A stretch of 17,802 bases of DNA from UBA9554 sp038205135. GTDB taxonomy: Bacteria > Pseudomonadota > Alphaproteobacteria > Rhodobacterales > Rhodobacteraceae. A model generated the notes under the pieces. That model worked only from the letters and a program-made list of their open reading frames with translations, did not search any database and had not been told where the DNA came from. Position numbers and translations under genes: made by a program. Shown piece after piece: positions 6,529-14,005 of this stretch. Position 1 is the stretch's first letter; the number at the start of each line of letters is the position of its first letter. The stretch covers positions 1-17,802 of the forward strand of contig JBBRCF010000070.1 in NCBI GenBank assembly GCA_038205135.1, given 5' to 3'.

Positions 6529-8511
6529 TCATTGCGGGGGATTTTCCGGCGCAATGCGGCGCAAAAGCTGCGCAAAGGCCTCGCGTTCGTCGCGTTTTAC
6601 GCGTGCGCCATTCGGGGCCGTATCGTATTCGGCGCGATCCTCGGAATGGCTGCGTTGGGCCTCTTCGGCGGTAGCAGCGGCGTCGCGCAGGCGGCGGGTC
6701 AGGCGTTCGTCGTCATCGGACAGGCTCAGGTCCTGCATTTCCGCCTCGGCCTCGGCGATCTCGGCCTGACGGCCGCGTTCGGCGCGCAGCTTGGCCAGTT
6801 CCTCGGCCAGCGTCATGCGGCCCTTGTCCAGATCGCCGGGGTGGCGCACCGTCGGACAAATCGCTACATACGGCCGCGCGAACAGCCGGTCCAGCGCATC
6901 GCCCCCCATCAGGGCCCCGACGCGCGCCCGCAGATCGGCGACGGCACCCAGCCGCAGGATGGCATCGCGCAGATCGCCGTGGTCGGGGTTGCGGCATTCC
7001 ATGCGTTCCAGATCGGGTTCGAACTCGGCCACCAGCGCCGGGGTCACCAGACAGGTGGCCAGCACCACCGCCTCGCGCAGCGCGTCGGCCGCATCGGGAT
7101 CGGCCACCAATGCGGACGCCCGCGCGGTCGGGGATGGCGGCAGCGGCGGCGGCGGCGCGCCCTTGACCCAAGCCGTTTTGACCCAAGGCCGGCGCACGGC
7201 ACCGAATTGTCCCGGCGCCTGTCTGCCGTTGCCGAACAGATCCGCGCGTTTGTCGCGGATTGCCTCGGCATAATGCGAACGCAGCGACGGGTCGCGGATC
7301 GCGGCCAGCCGCGCGCGCAGCGCCTTGTCCAGCGTGGCGCGGCGTTCGGGGCTGTCGAAAACCTGCCCCTCGATTTCGCGCGCCCACAACAGGTCCACCA
7401 TCGGCTTTGCCGCGTCCAGAACCGCCTGCATGACCGGCGCGCCCTTGGCGCGGATCAGGTCGTCAGGGTCCTGCCCGTCGGGCAACAGCGCAAACCGCAG
7501 GCTTTGACCGGCCTCCATCAGCGGCATCGACAAATCGACGACGCGCAGGCCCGCGCTGATGCCCGCCTTGTCACCGTCCAGCGCCACCACGGGTTCCGGC
7601 GCCACGCGCCACAGCAGGCGCAGCTGGTGCTCGGTCACCGCCGTGCCCAACGGGGCCACCGCGCCGCCAAATCCGGCCTCGGACAGCGCGATCACGTCCA
7701 TGTACCCCTCGGCGAGGATCAGCCGCGCGCCTTTACCTACCGCGTCGCGGGCCCGGGCAAGATTGTAAAGGTTGCGACCCTTGTCAAACAGAAGGGTTTC
7801 CGGCGAATTCAGATACTTGGCGGATTCGTTCGGATCCATCGCCCGACCGCCGAAAGCGATTGCGCGGCCGCGCCCGTCACGGATCGGGAACATGATGCGG
7901 TTGCGGAAAGTGTCATAGGGCCGTTTGCCCTTGTCCGAAGGTTTGAGCAGCCCGGCCGCCAGCATGCGTTCTTCGGACACGCCCTTGGCGGCGAGAGCCT
8001 CGCGCAGCCCTTCCCATCCCGGCGGCGCAAACCCGATATCCCAGCGTGCCTGCACGGCGTCGCTAAGGCCCCGTTTCGCCAGATAGGCGCGCGCAGCGGT
8101 GGCGCCGGCCGTTCCGAGTTGCAGGCGATACCATTGCACCGCCTGTTCCATGACCTGCACCAGCTGACCGCGTTCGTCAGCCACCTGCGCCGCGCGGGGG
8201 TCGCGGGCGGGCATCGGCAGGCCGGCTTCGCGGGCGAGAATCTCGATCGCCTCCATAAAGCCGGCGTTTTCGGTTTCGCGTACAAAGGAAATCATGTCGC
8301 CCTTGGCCTGGCAGCCAAAGCAGTAGTAAAACCCCTTGCGGTCATCGACATGAAATGACGCGGATTTTTCCTGATGGAACGGGCACGGCGCCCACCAGTC
8401 GCCCTTGGCCTGGTTGGATTTGCGCATGTCCCACATAACCTTGCGCCCCACCACCTGTGCAAGGCTGAGGCGGGAACGCAGTTCGTCGAAGAAGGCGGGG
8501 GGCAGACTCAT
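6529..8511 (-). CDS. dnaG: DNA primase DnaG
   Basis: This 660-residue protein is full-length primase. The N-terminal CHC2 zinc-binding domain uses Cys43, His46, Cys64 and Cys67 (APCPFHQEKSASFH and YYCFGCQAKGD). The RNA polymerase core follows, with IMFPIRDGRGRAIAFGGR and the TOPRIM signature AEGYMDV near residue 267 and ALDGDKAG near 308. A proline-rich linker (GAPPPPLPPSP) leads to the C-terminal helicase-binding region. It synthesises RNA primers at the replication fork with DnaB. The ATG at 8511 is preceded only by a weak AGGT sequence, with TATAGT a few bases further upstream. rpoD follows on the same strand; rpsU, which begins the E. coli operon, is absent here. Confidence 0.97.
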   Translation of the reverse strand: MSLPPAFFDELRSRLSLAQVVGRKVMWDMRKSNQAKGDWWAPCPFHQEKSASFHVDDRKGFYYCFGCQAKGDMISFVRETENAGFMEAIEILAREAGLPMPARDPRAAQVADERGQLVQVMEQAVQWYRLQLGTAGATAARAYLAKRGLSDAVQARWDIGFAPPGWEGLREALAAKGVSEERMLAAGLLKPSDKGKRPYDTFRNRIMFPIRDGRGRAIAFGGRAMDPNESAKYLNSPETLLFDKGRNLYNLARARDAVGKGARLILAEGYMDVIALSEAGFGGAVAPLGTAVTEHQLRLLWRVAPEPVVALDGDKAGISAGLRVVDLSMPLMEAGQSLRFALLPDGQDPDDLIRAKGAPVMQAVLDAAKPMVDLLWAREIEGQVFDSPERRATLDKALRARLAAIRDPSLRSHYAEAIRDKRADLFGNGRQAPGQFGAVRRPWVKTAWVKGAPPPPLPPSPTARASALVADPDAADALREAVVLATCLVTPALVAEFEPDLERMECRNPDHGDLRDAILRLGAVADLRARVGALMGGDALDRLFARPYVAICPTVRHPGDLDKGRMTLAEELAKLRAERGRQAEIAEAEAEMQDLSLSDDDERLTRRLRDAAATAEEAQRSHSEDRAEYDTAPNGARVKRDEREAFAQLLRRIAPENPPQ

Positions 8512-8662
8512 GGACCTACTATAGGCGCGGTTGCACGAGATTGCGAGTGTCGAGGGGAGCGCTGCCTCCCGCCCTTGCGGGCCCCCCTGGGGTATTTTCG
8601 AACCAGAGAAGCCGAAAAGCGACCAGGCCCGGAGCGTTAACCCGGGGCGTCAACCCGGCGGC
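8512..8662. other. Intergenic region between soxG and dnaG
   Basis: The 151 bases contain the hairpin-rich repeat-like element at 8554-8612 and, close to dnaG, a minus-strand TATAGT box at 8518-8523. If that box is a -10, transcription would start at or within a base or two of the dnaG ATG, giving a leaderless or near-leaderless transcript. No good -35 is visible. The rest shows no coding potential. Confidence 0.3.
8554..8612. repeat. Hairpin-containing dispersed-repeat-like element, possible terminator
   Basis: Three overlapping or adjoining inverted repeats lie in a row: GGGAG/CTCCC (8555-8559 with 8566-8570), CCCGC/GCGGG (8568-8572 with 8577-8581) and CCCC/GGGG (about 8583-8586 with 8589-8592). 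They are followed by GGTATTTTCGAACCAGAGAAG-like sequence. I recall very similar intergenic elements (GC hairpins, then a GGTATTTT block, then a CCAGA-AAG block) in many Rhodobacteraceae genomes, so I read it as a member of a dispersed family. It lies downstream of soxG and could end sox transcription before dnaG. Only one copy is in this window. Confidence 0.5.
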
Positions 8663-9124
8663 TTAGCCGTGGCGTTTATGGACCTGTTGCATGGCATGGG
8701 TCACCTCGCGCACCAGCGTGGCCGCCATCGAGCGGAACACCATCAGGCGCCATTCCTGATCGCCGAGGCGCGTGATGTGGCCGGGCATGTGGCCGATCGG
8801 GCTGCGGGTGGCCTGCCCGTCTGTCATGGCGCGCAGGTCGAGCGTGGACAGGCGTGCAAGCGTATCCGTCGCGCCGGGCCCGGACAGGGTGACCACAGCC
8901 CAGGCGTCGGATTGGTCGGTGGCGCGGGCACCGATGGGGGGGGCGGCATCGATCAGCAGGCGATGGGCGTGATCGAACGGCAGGCAATTGTCGAACGGCC
9001 CGGCAATCAGCCAGATCTGCGCGGGCGGGGTTTCTGCCAGCATGATCGTGCCTGCGGTGACCGGCAACATGTCGGCACAAGGCGTTTTCGGTGTCAGGGT
9101 AAGATCGTTTGCCGGATCAGGCAC
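8663..9124 (-). CDS. soxG: Sarcosine oxidase gamma subunit
   Basis: I chose the GTG at 9124: it gives 153 residues, GGAGG lies about eight to nine bases upstream, and it overlaps the soxA 3' end by eight bases, as expected for coupled subunits. Extending to an ATG at 9202 would only add residues read out of frame from soxA. The product (DNCLPFDHAHRLLIDAA, WAVVTLSGPGATDTLARLSTLDLR, MPGHITRLGDQEWRLMVFRS) fits the small GcvT-like gamma subunit, which contacts the tetrahydrofolate-binding part of alpha in the heterotetrameric enzyme. It is the last gene of soxBDAG. Confidence 0.9.
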   Translation of the reverse strand: MPDPANDLTLTPKTPCADMLPVTAGTIMLAETPPAQIWLIAGPFDNCLPFDHAHRLLIDAAPPIGARATDQSDAWAVVTLSGPGATDTLARLSTLDLRAMTDGQATRSPIGHMPGHITRLGDQEWRLMVFRSMAATLVREVTHAMQQVHKRHG

Positions 9125-12035
9125 GGGCGCGTCCTCCGTCCTTGTCGAAAAACACCGGGTCGCAGACCTCGCACAGCGTTTCGACCTGGCGGACGTGATC
9201 AACCATGCGGATCACCTCGCCCAGCCGGTCCGGCCCGTGACGCAGGAACGCCTGCCCGATGAAATGCCCCAGCGTCGGCGAAAACCCGACCGAGGTCACA
9301 TAGCCCGCGGAATTTTCCCGCGTGGCGGCAGCGTTTTGCGCAAACAGATGCGCGCCCGCCGTCAGTATCTTGACCGCACCGGCGGGCTTCAGGCCCACGA
9401 GGCGTTCGCGTGCGGGATCGATCAGGCCGGGACGGGCCGCGGCCGCCTTGCCGATGCAGTCCTTTTTCGCGGACACCATGGCCTGCATCCCGATGTCGAA
9501 CGCGGTGGTGCGGCCGTGGATTTCGGCATGGGTGATGAACCCTTTTTCCAGCCGCAGCACATTCAGCGCCTCGAGCCCATAGGCCCCGCCGCCCAGCGCC
9601 TCGGCGCGTTCGACCAATGTGGCGAACAGCGCCGCGCCAAAGCGGGCGGGAACAGCGATTTCATAGCCCGCCTCGCCGGAAAACGAGATGCGGAACAGCC
9701 GTGCGGGGACGCTCGCAAGCTGGACTGTGCCGCAGCCCATGAATGGCAGCCCCGCAAAGCCCGGGATCAGCGTGGATAGCAGTGCGTGCGCCTGTGGGCC
9801 GGCCACGGAAAACTGCGCATATTGTTCGGTGACCGAGGCGAAGGTGACATTCCAGTCGGGGCGCAGCACCTGAGCGCAGAATTCCAGATGGCGCATCACC
9901 TGACCTGCGGCGGCGGTGGTCGTGGTCATCACCCAGCGGTCTGCGTCCAGCCGCGCCGTGGTGCCGTCGTCCATCACATGGCCGTCTTCGCGCAGCATCA
10001 GGCCATAGCGGATCTTGCCGGGGGCGAGTGTCGCATACGTGTTGATATAGACGAGGTCCAACAGACGCCCGGCATCCGGCCCCTGCAATTCGATCTTGCC
10101 CAAGGTGGACAAGTCGCAGATGCCCACGGCATTGCGGACAAAAGCCACCTCGCGGTCGCAGGATTGCCGCCAGTTGGTTTCCCCTGGGGTCGGGAAATAG
10201 CTGGGCCGCCACCACAGCCCGGTCGCGATCATCGGCGCGTTGCGGCGGATGCTGGCAAGGTGCGAGGTGGTCAGCCGTTCGGGAGCAAACCCGGCCCCCT
10301 GCCCTGCCGCGCCCATGGCAGCGATCGGAACCGGCACAAAGGGCGGGCGGAACGTGGTGGTGCCGGTCTGCGGAATGCCGCGCCCGGTGGCGTCTGCCAG
10401 CACGGCCAGCGCGGCGACGTTGGAGGTCTTGCCCTGATCCGGCGCCATACCTTGGGTGGTATAGCGTTTCATGTGCTCGACCGAGGTGTAACCCTCGACC
10501 GCGGCCATCTGCACGTCCTTGACGGTCACATCGTTCTGGAAATCCAGCCAGGCGCGGCCTTGGCCGGGGACCGCCCACAGCGGCGCCAGGCGGGTGGGTG
10601 CATCTTCGGTCGCGGGGATCGGCTCTGGCATCGCCGTCAGGCCCAGATCCCCCAGCGCATCCAGCCCGGCCTGATGGCCTTGGGTCAATGCGGCATGGGT
10701 GGAAAACGCGCCCTGACACGCGCCGGCGGTGACCAGCCCCGGCACGGCGCCTGCCCGCGGCACAAAGGCCGCGATATCCGGCTGCCAATCGGGGCGACCG
10801 TTCATGTGGCAGGTCAGATGCACCATCGGGTTCCAGCCGCCCGAAACCGCGAGGCAATCGGTCTGCAACCGTTCACGCCCGTGCGGCGCGCTGATGGTGA
10901 TCGCTTCCAGCCCCGCGCGGCCAACGGTGTCAGAAACGACCGAACCGGCAAAGAACCGGATCGGCAGATCAGTGGTCGCATCCGGGCGCGCGTCGATCAG
11001 GGCCGCGACATGGACGCCTGCCGCCAACAGATCGGCGGCGGTCCGATGCGCGTCATCATTGTTGCCGAACACCGCCACCTGCCGTCCGGGGCTGACCGCC
11101 CAACGGTTGACATAGCCACGCACCGCGCCCGCCAGCATCGTGCCGGGGCGGTCGTTGTTGCGAAACGCGATGGGACGTTCAAGCGCGCCCGCCGCCAGGA
11201 TCGCGCGGCGCGCGACAATGCGCCAGAATGCGGCGCGCGGCGCGCCACGGCGGATCGCGTCCGCAGGCAGCCGTTCAAGGGCGGCATAGGTGCCGTGGTC
11301 ATAGGCACCGACCACCGCGGTGCGGGTCATCACACGCACATTGGGCAGGCTGGCCAGTTCCGCCGCCACCCCCGCCGCCCAATCCGCACCCGCCTGGTCC
11401 GCAACCGTGTGGGTTTCCAGCAACAACCGCCCGCCCAGCACCCAATCCTCGTCGCAAAGGATCACATCCGCGCCACCACGCGCCGCCGTCAGCGCCGCCA
11501 TCAAGCCTGCCGGCCCGCCGCCGATGACCAGCAGATCGCAGAACGCCTGCACCCGTTCATGATCATCAGGATCCGCGTCACCCGACAGCTCGCCCAGACC
11601 CGCCGCACGGCGGATCGCGGGTTCATAGACCTTTTCCCAGAAGGCGCGCGGCCACATGAAGGTCTTGTAATAGAACCCCGCCCCCAGAAACGGCGCCAGC
11701 AGGTCATTCGCGGCCAGCAGATCGAACCGCAGCGACGGCCAGGCGTTCTGCGACCGCGCCGCCAGACCATCGGTCAGTTCTACCATGGTGGCACGCACGT
11801 TCGGGTCTTGGGCTGCGCCCGTGCCCAGCGTGACCAGCGCATTGGGTTCGGCGCTGCCCGTGGACAGGATGCCGCGCGGCCGGTGGTATTTGAACGACCG
11901 CGCCACGACGCGCACCCCGTCACCGATCAGCGCGGATGCCAGCGTATCGCCGGCAAAGCCCTGATGCCGCACGCCGTCGAAGGTGAAACTGACCGGCTGC
12001 GTCCGGTCGATCATGCCGCCTGTGGACAGCCTCAT
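9117..12035 (-). CDS. soxA: Sarcosine oxidase alpha subunit
   Basis: This 972-residue protein starts at the ATG at 12035, which overlaps the soxD stop as ATGA; the longer frame to 12188 is soxD read in another frame. Domains in order: an N-terminal ferredoxin-like fold without cluster cysteines (VSFTFDGVRHQGFAGDTLASAL, SFKYHRPRGILSTG); a Rossmann nucleotide-binding site with GGGPAGL near residues 172-178; a second dinucleotide site (RQVAVFGNNDDA); and from about residue 600 an aminomethyltransferase (GcvT) domain that binds tetrahydrofolate. The enzyme demethylates sarcosine to glycine, passes the methyl carbon to tetrahydrofolate as 5,10-methylene-THF, and makes H2O2 in the cytoplasm. Size and order match known soxBDAG operons. 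Confidence 0.97.
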   Translation of the reverse strand: MRLSTGGMIDRTQPVSFTFDGVRHQGFAGDTLASALIGDGVRVVARSFKYHRPRGILSTGSAEPNALVTLGTGAAQDPNVRATMVELTDGLAARSQNAWPSLRFDLLAANDLLAPFLGAGFYYKTFMWPRAFWEKVYEPAIRRAAGLGELSGDADPDDHERVQAFCDLLVIGGGPAGLMAALTAARGGADVILCDEDWVLGGRLLLETHTVADQAGADWAAGVAAELASLPNVRVMTRTAVVGAYDHGTYAALERLPADAIRRGAPRAAFWRIVARRAILAAGALERPIAFRNNDRPGTMLAGAVRGYVNRWAVSPGRQVAVFGNNDDAHRTAADLLAAGVHVAALIDARPDATTDLPIRFFAGSVVSDTVGRAGLEAITISAPHGRERLQTDCLAVSGGWNPMVHLTCHMNGRPDWQPDIAAFVPRAGAVPGLVTAGACQGAFSTHAALTQGHQAGLDALGDLGLTAMPEPIPATEDAPTRLAPLWAVPGQGRAWLDFQNDVTVKDVQMAAVEGYTSVEHMKRYTTQGMAPDQGKTSNVAALAVLADATGRGIPQTGTTTFRPPFVPVPIAAMGAAGQGAGFAPERLTTSHLASIRRNAPMIATGLWWRPSYFPTPGETNWRQSCDREVAFVRNAVGICDLSTLGKIELQGPDAGRLLDLVYINTYATLAPGKIRYGLMLREDGHVMDDGTTARLDADRWVMTTTTAAAGQVMRHLEFCAQVLRPDWNVTFASVTEQYAQFSVAGPQAHALLSTLIPGFAGLPFMGCGTVQLASVPARLFRISFSGEAGYEIAVPARFGAALFATLVERAEALGGGAYGLEALNVLRLEKGFITHAEIHGRTTAFDIGMQAMVSAKKDCIGKAAAARPGLIDPARERLVGLKPAGAVKILTAGAHLFAQNAAATRENSAGYVTSVGFSPTLGHFIGQAFLRHGPDRLGEVIRMVDHVRQVETLCEVCDPVFFDKDGGRARA

Positions 12036-12289
12036 GCGCGTGTCTCCTTGGCGACAGCCGTGCCCGTCACCGCATGGGTCACGGTATCGCGCGTCACTAC
12101 CAGCCATGCGCCGCAGCCGCCGTCGTGCTGCCAGAATTCGCGCGCAGTGCCCGCCGGGTTGTCGCGGTTGTGGATGTAATCGTCCCACGCTGCCGGTGCG
12201 GCATCCGCCGCAGGCCGCGTCAGGGCGGCGCCGCCGAAATAGTATTCGCGCCGGTCACGGTCGCCGCAGAGGGGGCAAGGGATGCGCAT
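12032..12289 (-). CDS. soxD: Sarcosine oxidase delta subunit
   Basis: This 85-residue protein has the zinc-binding residues of SoxD: Cys5 and Cys8 in CPLCG, His55 and Cys59 in WQHDGGCGAW. The C-terminal RDTVTHAV segment is also typical. The delta subunit binds structural zinc and packs against the alpha subunit of the heterotetramer. It starts ten bases after soxB stops, and its stop overlaps the soxA start, consistent with equal production of subunits. Confidence 0.95.
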   Translation of the reverse strand: MRIPCPLCGDRDRREYYFGGAALTRPAADAAPAAWDDYIHNRDNPAGTAREFWQHDGGCGAWLVVTRDTVTHAVTGTAVAKETRA

Positions 12290-12299
12290 TATGGTGTCC

Positions 12300-13553
12300 T
12301 TAGTGCAGGTTGTGCTGGCTGCCGGTGCCTTCTTCGTCCATCAGCCCGCGCCCGGTGGCGAAACGGTCCAGACGGAAACCGGCGGCCACCGGATGTGGTT
12401 GACCCGTGGCCATAAGATGCGCAAGGCAGTACCCAGACGCCGGCACCGCCTTGAACCCGCCGTAGTTCCAGCCGCAGTTCAGGAACAGCCCGTCCACCGG
12501 GGATTTGTCGATGATCGGCGACCCGTCCGGCGACATGTCCATGATCCCGCCCCATGATCGCAACACGCGCGCGCGGCCGATCATCGGCATCAGGGTCATG
12601 CCCGCCTCCATCACATGTTCGCCCCTCGGCAGATTGCCGCGCGACGCAGAGCTGGGATAAAAATCGATGTCGCCGCCAAACACCAGCCCGCCCTTGTCGG
12701 ACTGGCTGATGTAGAAATGCCCCATGCCAAAGCTGATGACATGGTTGATGACGGGTTTCAGCCCTTCGGTGACAAAGGCCTGCAGGACATGGGATTCGAT
12801 CGGCAGGCGCAGGCCCGCCATGGCGGCCACTTGGCTTGACCGCCCGGCAACCACAATCGCTACCTTGGCAGCCTTGATCGCGCCGCGCGTCGTCTGCACG
12901 CCGGTGACGCGGCCGCCTTCGATGTCGATCCCCGTCACTTCGCAGTTCTGGATCAGATCGACGCCGCGCCGGTCGGCACCCCGCGCATACCCCCAGGCCA
13001 CCGCATCATGCCGCGCGGTGCCGCCACGCGGGTGCAACAACCCGCCAAAGATCGGGAACCGGGTGTTGGCGTAATCCAGATAGGGCAGCAGTTTGCGCAC
13101 CCCGTCACGGTCCAGCAGGATCGCGTCGTCGCCCTGATTGATCATCGCATTGCCGCGCCGCACGAACGCGTCGCGCTGGCCGTCGGAATGGAACAGGTTG
13201 ATCAGCCCGCGCTGGCTGTGCATCACGTTGTAATTCAGGTCCGCTTCCATCCCTTCCCACAGCTTCAGGGAATGGCTGTAGAATTCCGAGTTGCCGGGCA
13301 GAAAGTAGTTCGCCCGCACGATGGTGGTGTTGCGCCCGATGTTGCCGCTGCCAAGGTGGCCCTTTTCCAGCACCGCCACCCGGGTCAGGCCATGGTTCTT
13401 GGCCAGGTAATAGGCGGTGGCCAATCCGTGCCCGCCGCCGCCGATGACGATGGCGTCATAGGTGGGTTGCGGCGCCGGATCACGCCAATGCGGCGTCCAT
13501 CCCCGGTTGCCGGTCAGGCCTTCCTTCAGGATGCGCCAGGCTGAAAATGACAT
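12300..13553 (-). CDS. soxB: Sarcosine oxidase beta subunit
   Basis: This 417-residue protein is the first gene of the operon. An FAD-binding Rossmann motif is at GGGGHGLATAYYLAK (about residues 38-52). The segment GGTARHDAVAW contains His182, which aligns with the histidine that covalently holds FMN in characterised enzymes (His173 in Corynebacterium). The C-terminal NCGWNYGGFKAVPASGYCLA is a strongly conserved SoxB stretch. The beta subunit oxidises sarcosine at non-covalent FAD and passes electrons to the FMN, where oxygen is reduced to H2O2. The ATG at 13553 is preceded by CAGGAGAA at good spacing. All residues I would expect for activity are present. Confidence 0.97.
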   Translation of the reverse strand: MSFSAWRILKEGLTGNRGWTPHWRDPAPQPTYDAIVIGGGGHGLATAYYLAKNHGLTRVAVLEKGHLGSGNIGRNTTIVRANYFLPGNSEFYSHSLKLWEGMEADLNYNVMHSQRGLINLFHSDGQRDAFVRRGNAMINQGDDAILLDRDGVRKLLPYLDYANTRFPIFGGLLHPRGGTARHDAVAWGYARGADRRGVDLIQNCEVTGIDIEGGRVTGVQTTRGAIKAAKVAIVVAGRSSQVAAMAGLRLPIESHVLQAFVTEGLKPVINHVISFGMGHFYISQSDKGGLVFGGDIDFYPSSASRGNLPRGEHVMEAGMTLMPMIGRARVLRSWGGIMDMSPDGSPIIDKSPVDGLFLNCGWNYGGFKAVPASGYCLAHLMATGQPHPVAAGFRLDRFATGRGLMDEEGTGSQHNLH

Positions 13554-13593
13554 CTGCGTTCTCCTGCTGGTCCGCGACTCGACCCGCTACGGC

Positions 13594-13599
13594 GTTATA
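13594..13599 (-). promoter_or_regulatory. Candidate -10 box of the sox operon
   Basis: TATAAC on the minus strand matches five of six -10 positions. The predicted transcription start would leave a leader of about 30 to 35 bases carrying the soxB ribosome binding site. The -35 region (about CTTTCG) is poor, which would fit a promoter that needs an activator. Confidence 0.35.
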
Positions 13600-13700
13600 C
13601 TCCTGTCCGCGCCCGACGAAAGACGCGCAATGCGCGACAACTTGCGTCGTTTTCAGGCATTTGGCGCGGACGTGAGACGCGACAGCGGCCGGTTGGCAAC

Positions 13701-13740
13701 GACAACGGGTGCCCACAGGTGACAACGGGCAGACGTCACC
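13701..13740. repeat. 20-base-spaced direct repeat with overlapping inverted repeat
   Basis: GACAACGGG occurs at 13701-13709 and again at 13721-13729, exactly 20 bases apart (about two helical turns). The second copy sits in the spacer of an inverted repeat GGTGAC (13718-13723) / GTCACC (13735-13740). This looks like a set of regulator binding sites upstream of soxB, for example for an AraC- or LysR-type activator; no regulator gene is adjacent. Confidence 0.45.
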
Positions 13741-13748
13741 CGGGATCC

Positions 13749-13763
13749 GCCGTGCAACACGGC
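13749..13763. repeat. Perfect 15-base hairpin GCCGTG-CAA-CACGGC
   Basis: Six-base perfect arms around a three-base loop lie in the middle of the divergent intergenic region, with no T-run after it on either strand. It may be an operator rather than a terminator. A second small hairpin, TGCCC-AGA-GGGCA, follows at 13800-13812. Confidence 0.45.
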
Positions 13764-14005
13764 ATTAACTCCTGTGTCGCGCGGGGGTCAGCGCCCGCCT
13801 GCCCAGAGGGCAAAAGATGCCCGGATTCTATGGCAATGTTTCCAGTTTGAAAACCAAATCGCACAATTCACATCATTGCTGCCAGAATTACGGAAATTCG
13901 GTCAGAAATAAGACATTGTTTGCCCAACTTCAGCCATAGTCTTCTGCCATCCGTGATCCACAAGGTTCAAAAGCATGAACCAGGCCCCGAATCGGGAACG
14001 TGACC

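Larger units (their letters stand above)
13554..13999. promoter_or_regulatory. Divergent intergenic region between soxB and the Tad-like genes
   Basis: These 446 bases separate genes transcribed away from each other, so they should hold both promoters. On the sox side is a minus-strand TATAAC (13594-13599), a good -10 about 40 bases before the soxB ATG, with a CGCGC-AAT-GCGCG palindrome at 13624-13636 upstream of it and paired repeats at 13701-13740. In the middle are small hairpins at 13749-13763 and 13800-13812. From about 13825 to 13960 the sequence turns clearly more AT-rich, as expected for the promoter of the plus-strand genes, but I could not pick a reliable -35/-10 pair. No gene with coding character is visible. 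Confidence 0.5.

Noticed and set aside
6400..8358. Long plus-strand open frame (652 codons) opposite dnaG
   Set aside because: Antisense shadow of dnaG, with an Arg/Gln/His-rich translation typical of non-coding frames.
9125..9202. Longer soxG start at 9202
   Set aside because: The extra residues are soxA read in another frame; the GTG at 9124 has the ribosome binding site and gives the normal length.
9786..12179. Long plus-strand open frame (797 codons) opposite soxA
   Set aside because: Antisense shadow of soxA; no domain, unusual composition, and it ends inside soxD.
12036..12188. Longer soxA start at 12188
   Set aside because: The extension is soxD read out of frame; the ATGA overlap at 12032-12035 gives the family-typical N terminus.
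13480..13725. Minus-strand open frame of 81 codons upstream of soxB
   Set aside because: It overlaps the soxB start in another frame and covers the putative promoter; no ribosome binding site or recognisable sequence.
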